Shown in pieces: positions 1 to 9,600 of a stretch of DNA of 64,000 nucleotides. Where the stretch lies: contig CAJFCV020000004.1 of NCBI GenBank assembly GCA_904066235.2, forward strand, positions 1,426,001-1,490,000. The letters run 5' to 3'. The stretch's first letter is position 1. Each line of letters begins with the position of its first letter. A program made the position numbers and the translations under genes. The notes beneath the pieces are model-generated. The model was not told the DNA's origin, ran no database searches, and saw only the letters and a list, made by a program, of their open reading frames with translations. This DNA comes from Bursaphelenchus xylophilus (Eukaryota > Nematoda > Chromadorea > Rhabditida > Aphelenchoididae).

Positions 1-254
1 TACAGTAGGGGACCTCATCCAGTGGCAAAAAACGTACCATTTTGCATCCGGGGGGTATCAAAAATGTGGCAAAATGCCTCCCTCTTCAAGTGAAAAAAGC
101 TCCAATTTCAAAAGCGCGCCCGCTCTTTTTATGAGGGAGCCCTTCAAAACGGAGTTTTTTCACTTGAAGAGGGAGGTATTTTGCCACATTTCTGATACCT
201 CCCAGATGCAAAATGGTACGTTTTTTTTGCCACAGGATCAGGTAACCCACTGTA
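1..254. mobile_element. MITE family A (Tc1/mariner-type palindromic), copy in the intron after E3
   Basis: Family A elements are about 250 bp, almost wholly self-complementary, with TA-CAGTGGGGGACC termini. Each arm carries AAGTGAAAAAACTCCG and GCATTTTGCCACATTTTTGA type blocks. This copy starts at the window edge and ends CCCACTGTA at 254. Confidence 0.8.
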
Positions 255-420
255 GGAGGCCCCTATGTCGAAGAAGCCCCCTAAAAAGCCGAAGAGGCCC
301 CCTTTTTCATGTTCACAAAAATTCCGGGGGCCCCTCGACCGAAGAAGCCCCCTTTAAAAAAATTTTTTTTTAAATCAAAGTGAGGTGACATGTCATACGA
401 TGAAAAAATTTACTCATTTC
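241..420. repeat. Family J (GAAGAGGCCCC / ACATGTCATACGATG) element
   Basis: GAAGAAGCCCCC, GAAGAGGCCCCC and GTGACATGTCATACGATG. Related arrays lie at 6660-7395 and 51983-52250. Confidence 0.65.
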
Positions 421-458
421 CATCACGGGACCACCACAATCAAAAAAAAACTACTCAC

Positions 459-2285
459 CGAACTGTTCGCCTCGGCTATCGAAGCCGTGTCGGCTCTGGA
501 TTCCGGCTCCAGACTTGACGAGGAGCCTGGTTCGTCTTGATTTTCCTCGCTCTCTTCTGTGGCCAACATCCCATCCGTCTCTGCGGATGCTTTCGCCGAC
601 TCCATAAGTGCATTCAGGCTCATTTGGATGCGATTCAACGCGTCATTGTCGAGCTTATTTGCGGGATCTTCTTCCAAGTCCTCGTCTTTGGGATTGGACT
701 GGGATTTGGGGAACCCGGAATACCTCAGCGACTCCGATGACACCTTGATCGTCTCTGTTCTTGGCGAGTTACTGTAGCTGATTTCGTCTTCCTCCAGAGG
801 GTCGTCATCTAGTGGGTCTTCCAGATCGAATTCGATTTGGTTTTGTTCAGCGCCTTCGCCGCCAAATCGGCAGGAAATTTCTTGGTGCTGGAAAAAAAAT
901 ATTCAAAAAAACATTGATAACTCATTTTCGTCTGCAAAAAAATTTTGGAAACCTCAGATAAGACCACAAAGCAAGAGCTAAAACCTTCAGAACTTGGTAT
1001 ACATGGCTCAGGACTTATAAATCTGATTGTGTCCAGAAAATGTGTCACGATGACATAGGTTTAAAATGTCCCAATGGTAAAAACAACGGCTCTATATGGC
1101 TAGGAGTACTCTCTAGAGCAACTACAAAAAAATTCAAATTTTAAAACTGCTTTAATCCACAATTTTGGATGACGGATTTTCTGGATTTTTTCTCCCAAGC
1201 TTTTCAATGTCCAAAATTTTTTTTACTTGCTCTAGAGAGTACTACTAACCTCATACAGCCATTTTTTTATACCACTGGCGCATTCTAAACCAGTGTCATC
1301 ATGACACATTTTCTGGACACACAAAGATTTATAAGTCCCGAGCCATATGTGGTCTCGCTATGCCATGAAAACAAAAATTTTCGGCTTTTTCGCTCATATT
1401 CTCAACAAAAATTTCGTTCTTACCTCAGTCAACACCTTGCCCATGGCTTTTTTCCGCAGCGCGCGACTTCTGATGTTGCGAAACAGATTCTGAATGCGTC
1501 GTTTCAACCGCTTCTCACCCCGCAGCTCCGGGATTTGCTCCACGACTTTTTCAACGACCACACTCCAAAGTCTGTCCGTCTCCTCGTCTCTTCCGAACTT
1601 CATTTTTGTGACAAATGGCTCAATGGCTTCGCAGATGGCGGCGCTCAACGTGTTCTTGTAGGCGGGGGATTTGGGTGGGGTTGGAGACGGTCTTCTTGGG
1701 TCCGGATCATCCAGCGGGTGCCCGAGAGCTTCGAGGATCATGCGGTCGCGCTGAAAAATTTTTAGAGGAGTACTACTTTTTTAGAAGATCCTTGCCAAAA
1801 AATCTAAAAACCCGCTATGTTTTAGAAGGAAAATACTTCGACGGGGTATGGAGTTACAAGTGTCCACTTACCTTATTCAGCGGTGCTTTGTCGAAATACC
1901 TTTTCTCGGCCAGCAATTTGTAGCGACTCCACGACGCTTGAATGTTGACTCGAAGTTTGGGGCTTCTGAATTCGGGGTAGCGCTTCACCACTTCCCGCTG
2001 AATCAAATCGTAATACTGTCGTTTGGTCGCCTTGTTTCCCAAATACTTGGCGTACGGGATGATCAATTCAAAAACAGCGTTATGGAACTGATGGCCGGGC
2101 CCGGTTCGGGAGGGGAGCGGCTTCCCGAACAGGTAGTTCACCTCCTCCAACGCCGAGGATTGGGTTTTTTGGAAGGAGAGGAGCGCTTCCAGGTCCAACG
2201 GTTCGCCCTTCACCTTCTCGCAGGTGTAGTCGTTCGAGTCGTCGTCGAACTGCGACGACGGAGCCGGAGAATGATCGTTGGCCAT
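459..2285 (-). CDS. MADF/Myb-like protein, gene 3 of the cluster (partial; 3' end beyond the left edge)
   Basis: Exons C3 2285-1872, A3 1750-1424 and E3 887-459 give 390 residues so far, all phase 0. C3 starts MANDHSPAPSSQFDDD directly at a TTTTAG acceptor and carries the IPYAKYLGNKATKRQYYDLI domain. A3 starts RDRMILEALGH and carries EPFVTKMKFGRDEETDRLW. E3 starts HQEISCRFGGEG and is an acidic linker ending EANSS before GTGAGT. Unlike gene 2 it has no D exon: A3 is followed directly by E3, so it has one domain fewer. The A3-E3 intron (888-1423) holds a foldback repeat. By analogy with genes 1 and 2 a terminal exon with LVFTDR is expected left of base 1. The role is unknown, probably nuclear. 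Confidence 0.75.
1000..1348. repeat. Inverted-repeat element family D in the A3-E3 intron
   Basis: Ends read ATGGCTCAGGACTTATAAATC and its complement (GGGACTTATAAATCTTTGTG type). Inner blocks GTGTCATGATGACAC-like and GGAGTACTC repeat in both arms. Copies also at 11568-12004 and 34717-35089. Confidence 0.8.
1829..1856. repeat. Terminal remnant of a family G element in the C3-A3 intron
   Basis: TACTTCGACGGGGTATGGAG equals the family G end (TACTTCTATGGGGTATGGAG). It is 16 nt from exon C3. Confidence 0.55.
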
Positions 2286-2524
2286 CTAAAATTCGCATGG
2301 TAATCTCAGAGAAAGAGTTTTCAAATTGCCTATGAGGGAGTTACAAAATTGTAAAAGCCTGTTGGGGAAATATTGGCTCGGCTAGTAGCTAGCCCGGTAC
2401 TAGAAAATATGAACATGTTATAATCTCCCAATAGTTTTTGGGAGATTATAACAAACCTGCCACTATTTTCCCGACAAACTAATAGAAAAGTATTTATATG
2501 GAATAGTGCTCGTATTTTACCATA

Positions 2525-2773
2525 TACAGTGGGGTCCCGATCCAGTGGCAAAAAACGTACCACTTTGCTTCCGAGAGGTATCAAAAATGTAGCAAAATAC
2601 CTCCCTCTCCAAGTGAAAAAACTCCGATTTCAAAAGCGCGCCCGCTCTTTTTTTGAGGGAGCCCTTCAAAACGGAGTTTTTGCACTTGGAGAAGGAAGCA
2701 TTTTGCCATATTTTTGATACTTCCCGGATGCAAAATGATACGTTTTTTCCACTAGATCAGGTCCCCCACTGTA
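2525..2773. mobile_element. MITE family A copy upstream of gene 3
   Basis: TACAGTGGGG at the left, CCCCCACTGTA at the right, both arms intact; TA flanks. Confidence 0.85.
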
Positions 2774-2785
2774 CTTGTCGCCCGG

Positions 2786-2965
2786 AAAGTTGCTGAAGTG
2801 ATATTGACCACATGCACTGTGCAAAAACAAAAGTTCACTTTTCACTGTGCAAATTCTAGCTTTTTTGCACCATGCAATAGGCTTTTTCGGACTGTCTCTC
2901 TGACTTTTTCTGCACAGTGCAAACGCCAAAAATCACTCCAGCGACTTTACGAGCCGACTAGTATT
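2786..2965. repeat. Family F (GCACAGTGC) fragment
   Basis: Carries TGCACTGTGCAAAAAC, AAAGTTCACTTTTCACTG and TGCACAGTGCAAACGCC, as at the right end of the 13.4-14.4 kb palindrome. Confidence 0.65.
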
Positions 2966-3030
2966 ATATTTCACACGTAGCAAACGGAGCTGGATGTAAA
3001 ATTGGCTCAAATTTAGAGCCTACTTTTCTA

Positions 3031-4224
3031 TTAGGTTTAGAAGTATGACTTTGTCGTTTTTTGCGGCTCATAATTTAAACTAAAACAAAAAACTTTACAC
3101 TAAAGCTTATTTAATTATTATTACCACTACTAACTACGACATTTTTCAACAATTTTACCAACTTTTTTTTACCATCAGTGAAAACGTTTTTTTGTTTTGA
3201 GGCGATTTAGTCATCGGGCCAATTTTTGACATTTTTGTATTCAGCGAAGCGTTGCGGCCTCAGATCGAGTGTCGTCGATCGAAACAAGTGTTAGTCCGAA
3301 AGTACGGTGTCCGGAGAGTATAGCGGGTGCGCGAACACCGCCCAACTCAGCGGTTCTAGGGTGTTTTCGACCGGTTTTTCAACATGGGGTTTGGCGTCAT
3401 CATGCAGCAAAATAAAAATTTTTCTTTCCGACCGCTTTAATCATCGCTATTGCTTCCGTTGCATCAGCTATTGTTGATAACGGATACCAGTAACCGTTCT
3501 ACCGGTTTTCAAGAGCTCTCAGTAAAGAACATCTTGTTTATGTCATATTATACAGAGCAAAACTTTCTTCTCGGTAATGTTGGAAGACACGGTCGCTTTT
3601 TCTTGTAGTTGTCAAAATCGATCCATTATTCGTCTCTGAACACTAAATGATACAGAAATGCCTTTCTTCCCGTCTGTCTGTCAAAATTTTGCATATTCTC
3701 CATGTTGCGTTAGGTCAATCCATATGAGACTCAAGTCCCTTCCGTTTGGATCATTCCCATTTGATGCAAACTGAGTTAAACTCCTTACTGCGTCACGTTC
3801 AGCTTTTCGGCTAACTATTACTGCATCCGGGCGTCGGCTTTAACCAATATTCTCCATCTAACAACTTTTAAGGTGGGTTTGGAGATCTCCGGTTTTGAAC
3901 CGTTGAAGCCATTCCCAACTGATTTTTTTAAACGAAGCGCGATTAACATAAGCTATAATGAGCGCTTGATGCGTCATCGGCGTTTTTCCTCACATTACAC
4001 GTGCAGAATAAAGTTTCCCGCAAACGACATTTTCTTAAGGCGAAGTTGGTCATATTGGAAGCTTTATAAAAGTCGTGATATAAAGCCCTACCACATGAAA
4101 CATATACCAGTAGATAGCGTTTTCAGCGTTCTTTCATATGCTCTAAACAGAAATTACGAAATTTTATCTCAACCTGTGAAAAACGCAAAACAAGAAAACG
4201 ACAAAGTCATACTTCTAGACCTAA
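3031..4224 (-). mobile_element. Decayed Mos1-like mariner transposon
   Basis: The 1194-bp element is bounded by TA duplications (3029-3030, 4225-4226). Its ends are inverted (about 28-35 bp): TTAGGTTTAGAAGTATGAC and its complement, resembling Mos1-type mariner ends. On the minus strand, around 3404-3303, the broken frame reads HDDAKPHVEKPVE then HPLYSPDTVLSD. This is the catalytic region of mariner transposases (their HDNAxPH ... PYSPDLAPSD). Further upstream is KKVLLC. Stops and shifts show it is dead. No functional ORF remains. Confidence 0.8.
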
Positions 4225-4528
4225 TATAAGTCTGTCGGGAAAATAGTGGCGGGTTTTTTATAACCTCCCAAAAACTATTTGGATTCGATGTTCATATTTT
4301 CTAGTGCCGCGATAGCTATTAGCCGAGCCATAGTCCCGGCGCTTTATCGCGGATATCGCGCGCGAAAATTGGGGGTGAGCTGGCGCGAAAGTGCATGTGG
4401 CTAGTGCAAAAAGGGGAAATCGGGGTCCGAAAAAAAGAAAAAAGCGCAAGTGCAAGAGTGTCGGGACTTTATGGCGCGACTAGTTATGGTTGCTAAATCG
4501 TCAACTTAACACTTCAGTGACGTTATCA

Positions 4529-5757
4529 AATTGCCGCCATTTTCGTCGTGTCAAATTTTTCTGCCATTTTGGCAGTCAAATTAAACTTTTTTTGGAAAAT
4601 TTTTGTTGATTTTTGCTAAAAAATCGTAAAAATTTAAAATTTTTAGGAACTAAATTGCTCTTTCTTGTCAAAAAACCGATGAAATGAGCAGTAAGACTAG
4701 TTACGACTAATATTAACGATATTCATCAAACTCTATGTTATACTCTTCGTATAATATGCCTTTAAATCTAGCCAAAATGACGTCATTTTTAAAAATTATG
4801 TCAAATTAAAACCCCTAAAGCATTAAGACTTTGAATTTCTTGCGATCTCAAAACAAATTTTATTTTTCCAAACCAAAAATTTTCGTTGGCCCCGCAAATC
4901 GCGCCAATTCCAAGTGGAGAAATTCAAAAATCCAGCCAAAATGACAAAAATGACGTCATTTCCAAAAAATCCCGTCAAATTCCCAAGCAAAACGAGACTA
5001 TTTCCCGGCGTTTAAAACCAAAAATACGCCAAGATTCCCAAGGATATACGGAAATTTTGCAGGGAAAAGGAACTCAAAACGCGCCCGTCGAAGTGGGGGG
5101 AAAGGGCGTCCTTTCGAGTGAAAAAAATATTTTTTTCGTCAGAAAGCAATTTTGCTTTCCGAGACGGAGAGCAAAGCCCCGAATTCAATTCTTTTCGGGG
5201 CGAGTCGGGCGGCGAGAAACACGAGTGTGGGGGTTCTCCCGCCGCGGACGACCACGGGGGGAAAAGAAAAAGACAGATTTTCAGCTTTGCTTTCTGTCCT
5301 ATATTTCTTCGTGCATTTTCTCGCCCCCTCCGCTCCAACATTTTTTCGCCCCAATTTTCGAGCGCACAGCTCCGCTTGGAATTCGCGCGGTTTGTGCGAG
5401 GCCAACGAAAATTTTTGGGTCGGAAAGTTTGTTTTGAAATCGCAAGAAATTCAAAGTCTTAATGCTGCAGGGTTTTTAATTTGACATAATTTTTAAAAAT
5501 GACGTCATTTTGGCTAGATTGAAAAGCATGGTATACCAAGAATATAACATAGACTATGATGAATATCGTTAGTATTAGTCGTCACTAGTCTTACTGCTCA
5601 TTTCATCGGTTTTTTTACAAGAACGAGCAATTTAGTTCCTAAAAATTTTCAATCTTTACGATTTTTTTTTTGTAAAAATGAAAAAAAATTCCAAAAAAGT
5701 TCAATTTCGCTATTAAAATGACAGAAAAATTTTACATGACGAAAATGACGGCAATTA
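4529..5757. repeat. 1.2-kb long-arm foldback (family I) with GC-rich core
   Basis: Arms of about 340 bp (4529-4870, 5420-5757) share ATTGCCGCCATTTTCGTC, GATGAAATGAGCAGTAAGAC and TCTAGCCAAAATGACGTCA. The core 4870-5420 is GC-rich. A related core lies at 17060-17260, and arms recur at 16262-16360 and 16715-16850. Several overlapping open frames cross the core on both strands; none looks like a gene. Confidence 0.75.
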
Positions 5758-6185
5758 GAACTAATAATTAAGGTGTTGTATTAACCGAATTTGATATCGG
5801 TCTTTCGGGAAAAAAACGGCGGATCGTCGCGCCTCGGAATCGCCCATCATCGCTTTGCGACTGCAAGCGGCGGCTTGGGATTTGGTGCGCGATAGCGGCG
5901 AGGCGAGACATTTCGATGCGACGATCCGCCGTTATTTTTCCGACAGACTGATATTTTAAGGCTTGTCAAGATGCCAGGTTTATTTTAGCTCAAAACAACG
6001 CTTTTGATTTGGTAAAAACTTGGTGAAAAAGGCGTGGTGTTGCGAGAGAAGATCTGAGGATTTTTTCACCCTTACAAACCAAAATTCGGCACCTAATTTT
6101 TACACAATCCGAATCAGGTAAATTTTGCAAATTTTGATATATGTCTCGACCTGTAACTCCATTCCCCATAGAAATACCTTCCTTT
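5757..6185. repeat. Half of a family G element with a nested family B variant
   Basis: AATTAAGGTGTTGTATTAAC, then a B-type insertion (5798-5953), then TTTAAGGCTTGTCAAG and the remainder of one G arm to CCCCATAGAAATA. Confidence 0.65.
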
Positions 6186-6447
6186 TTAGCAAAAATCTAC
6201 AAAAATTTTCCACAAAAAGTTCAATTTAGCAATCAAAATGACAGAAAAATTTGACATGACAAAAAATTTTCATAGGATAATCAATCTGTATAAAAAAATC
6301 CGAACTTAAAGTTTGGGGAATCCACCCAATATAGCTCAAAAAATAACAAAAAAATAAAAAAAAATAAATTGTTTATTGTCATTGCTGACTGAGATTTCAC
6401 ACATGCATAATACCCCGTACAATATAAAATATAATAACAGTTTTAGC

Positions 6448-6453
6448 TTTATT
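6448..6453 (-). terminator. Polyadenylation signal overlapping the stop codon of gene 2
   Basis: On the minus strand GAATAAAG contains both the TAA stop and an AATAAA hexamer, so the signal overlaps the end of the coding sequence. Confidence 0.45.
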
Positions 6454-6613
6454 CGAGGCACACTCGATCCATTGGGATTCGAAGTACCTTTTCGCGACGG
6501 CTTCGGTCGGTGAAAACGAGATGATTTCCCTCCAGGTAGAAGTCCTGATTGGCGCGTTGACAAAAGTCCACAATTTTCAGCCATTGGGACAGAGGGAGGC
6601 TTTTGGCGCTCTG
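6449..6613 (-). CDS. Exon T of gene 2: shared C-terminal domain with stop
   Basis: 54 codons plus TAA follow a TTTTCAG acceptor. It aligns without gaps at its core with the terminal exon of gene 1 (18409-18242): K-I/V-V-D-F-C, N-x-D-F-x-L-E-G, LVFTDR, L-R-I/F-P and DRV are common. The conservation of this short exon, together with the stop position in both genes, is the best evidence that the models end correctly. Confidence 0.8.
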   Translation of the reverse strand, partial: QSAKSLPLSQWLKIVDFCQRANQDFYLEGNHLVFTDRSRREKVLRIPMDRVCLE

Positions 6614-9600
6614 CTGAAAACAGGAATATATTATAATTGATGTCTGTTATCTGTAAACCAAAATCAAAAAAAAAAAACGTTGTAGCCGAAGAGGCCCCCT
6701 TGACCTAGAATAAAAGTAAAAAAACATCTCAAAATGAGGGGTGACATGTTATACGATGCATTTTTTTATCCCGACGAGGTCCTATGAGGCCTCTCGGCCG
6801 AAGAAGCCCCCTAAAAAAGTCGAAGAGGCCCTTTTAAAATTTCACGAAAATTCCGAAGAGGCCCCTTGACCGAAGAGAACTCCTTTATTAAAAAAAAATC
6901 AAAATAGGAGGCGACATGTTATACGATGCAATTTTTTTAGCCCAAAAAGCTCCTAGGAGGCCGAAAGAAGCCCCCTAAGAAAGTCGAAGAGGCTCTTTTT
7001 TATTTTCACAAAAATTGTGAAGAGACCCCTCGACTAAAGACGACTCCTTCATAAAAAAATTTTTAAAAAATCAAAATGAGAGGTGAGATTTTATACGATG
7101 CAAATTTTTTGTAACTCTTCAAAAAGTGCTGCTGAGCTATATTTATCTCAATCTTTGGTCGAATTTTACCATAACTGTTACTAGCTAATTCGTAAATAAA
7201 TAGTAAAATCTCACCTCCGATTTTGAAAAAAAAACTATTTAGTAAAATGTTTCATCGTATGACATGTCACCTCTCACTTTGATTTTTTAAATTTTACAAG
7301 GGGGCCTCTTCGGTCGAGGGGCCTTCGGAACATCAGTAAAAATAAAAAAAGGGCCTCTTCGACTTTATTATGGGGTTTTTTTCGACAGACAAGTCTTCTA
7401 GATCAGAGGGCCACATAGGCTTCAATGAAGCCTATGTGGCCCGAAAAAACTACTCACCGAACTATTCGCTTCCGTTAGCGAAGCCGTGTCGGTTCTGCAT
7501 TCCGGCTCCAGGCTGGACGAGGGTCCTGGTTCATCTTGCCTTTTCTCGCCTTCTTTTCCTGCCAACATTCCAGCCGGCTCTGCTGGTGCCTTTGCCGACT
7601 CCACAAGGGAATTCAAGGTGATTTGGCTGCGATCTGACGCGTCGCTGTCGAGCCTACTTTTTGGCTGATTCTTTTTCTTGACAATGTAAATTAGTGGGGC
7701 CTTCGAGGGTCCGTGATATCGGTTGTCCGTAGAAACCTTGATAATTTCTGTTTCGTGAGTGTTGTTGGAGCTCATTTCGGCTTCATCCAGAAGGCTGTCG
7801 TCCATGGGGTCTTCCAGATCAAGTTCCATTTGGTTCTGTTCGCCGACTTCGGCGCCATATCTGCACGCAATTTCTTGGTGCTGAAAAAGATGGGTTAGGC
7901 AAAAAAAAAACGTTTTTCTCGCTATACTGCCTTGAAATTTTCGGAAAAAAGAACCGAAAAAGTGGTCAAAAAAGCAATTACAAATGATAGACCTAATCCA
8001 GTGGCAAAAAATGCGCCATTTTGAATCCGGGAAGCATCAAAAATGTGGCAAAATACCGCCCTCTCCAAGTGAAAAAACTCCGTTTTGAAGGGCTCCCTCA
8101 CAAAAAGAGCGGGCGCTCTTCAAAGCGAAGTTTTTTCACTTGGATAGGGAAGCATTTTGCCACATTTTTGATATGAAATTTTCGACAAAAAGAATCGAAA
8201 AAGTGGTCAAAAAACCATTTACAGTGACTAACCTTATCCAGTGGCAAAAAATGTGCCATTTTGAATCCGGGAAGCATCAAAAATGTGGCAAAATACCGCC
8301 CTCTCCAAGTGAAAAAACTCCGTTTTGAATGGCTCCCTCACAAAAACAGCGGACGTGCTTTTGAAATCGGAGTTTTTTCACTTGGAGAGGGAGGTATTTT
8401 GCCACATTTTTGATATGAAATTGTTGGCAAAAAACATGGAAAAAGTGGTCATAAAAACATTTACAGTGACGGACCAGACCCAGTGGCAAAAACCGTATAA
8501 TTTTGCATCCGAGAAGTATAAAAAATGTGGCAAAGTGCTTCCCTCTCCAAGTGAAAAAAACTCCGTTTAAAAAAATTCCCCACAAAAAGAGCGGGCGCGC
8601 TTTTGAAATCGGAGTTTTTTCACTTGGAGAGGGAGGCATTTTGCCACATTTTTGATATGAAATTGTTGGCAAAAAACATGGAAAAAGTGGTCATAAAAAC
8701 ATTTACAGTGACGGACCAGACCCAGTGGCAAAAACCGTATAATTTTGCGTCCGAGAAGTATAAAAAATGTGGCAAAGTGCTTCCCTCTCCAAGTGAAAAA
8801 AACTCCGTTTAAAAAAATTCCCCACAAAAAGAGCGGGCGCGCTTTTGAAATCGGAGTTTTTTCACTTGGAGAGGGAGGCATTTTGCCACATTTTTGATAG
8901 TTCCTGGATGCAAAATGGTACATTTTTTCCATTGGATCAGGTCCCCCACTGTAGTATGTCTCGAATCAAAAGTTCCAAAATTTTTCGTTACTGTAGTTCT
9001 TCCGGAAAGGGAAGCATTTTGCCACATTTTTGATACTTCTCGGACGCAAAATGGTACATTTTTTACCTTTGGATCAGGTCCCCCACTGTATACCTATTTT
9101 GATCGACTTTTTGATGATTTCCCTGCTAATTTCAATACAAATTTCCCACTTACTACAGTCAACGGCTGTCCGCGGGCCCTTTTGCCAATGGCTCGGATTC
9201 GGATGTTATGGAATAGACTGCGAATCCGTCGTTTCGATTGGTACGTCATGCTGATATTCGGGAATTTTTCGGCGACTTTTTTGAGGACCACATCCCAAAG
9301 TCGGTCCGTCTCCTTGTCTCGGCCGAACTTCATCTTCGCCACGTATGGTTCGATGGCTTCGCAGACGGCGGTGCTCAACGATGGCATAAATTCATGGGAC
9401 TTCGGTGAAGTTTGACGGGCTTCCGATGGCCTTCTTGGACACGAGTGAGAGCGAGTTTGACCTTGTTCGTCTTCTTCCATGGGATCATCTTCCGCAGCAA
9501 ATTCAAGTTGGGTTTTTTCAGCGCCTTCGCCACCATACAAACAGGCAATTTCTTGATGCTGAAAATTTCCTGATATTAGGGTGAACCAAAAATTTTTTCC

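Noticed and set aside
4886..5484. Five overlapping ORFs in the GC-rich core of the 4.5-5.8 kb foldback
   Set aside because: Open in several frames at once on both strands, starting from non-ATG codons, with no domain pattern; treated as repeat content.
8277..8932. ORFs of 120-131 codons in the family A tandem array
   Set aside because: The same peptide repeats with each 242-bp unit because the DNA repeats; no sign of selection.
7935..8952. CRISPR-like regular repetition
   Set aside because: Units are about 242 bp with no unique spacers, each is a transposon-derived palindrome, and the setting is eukaryotic.
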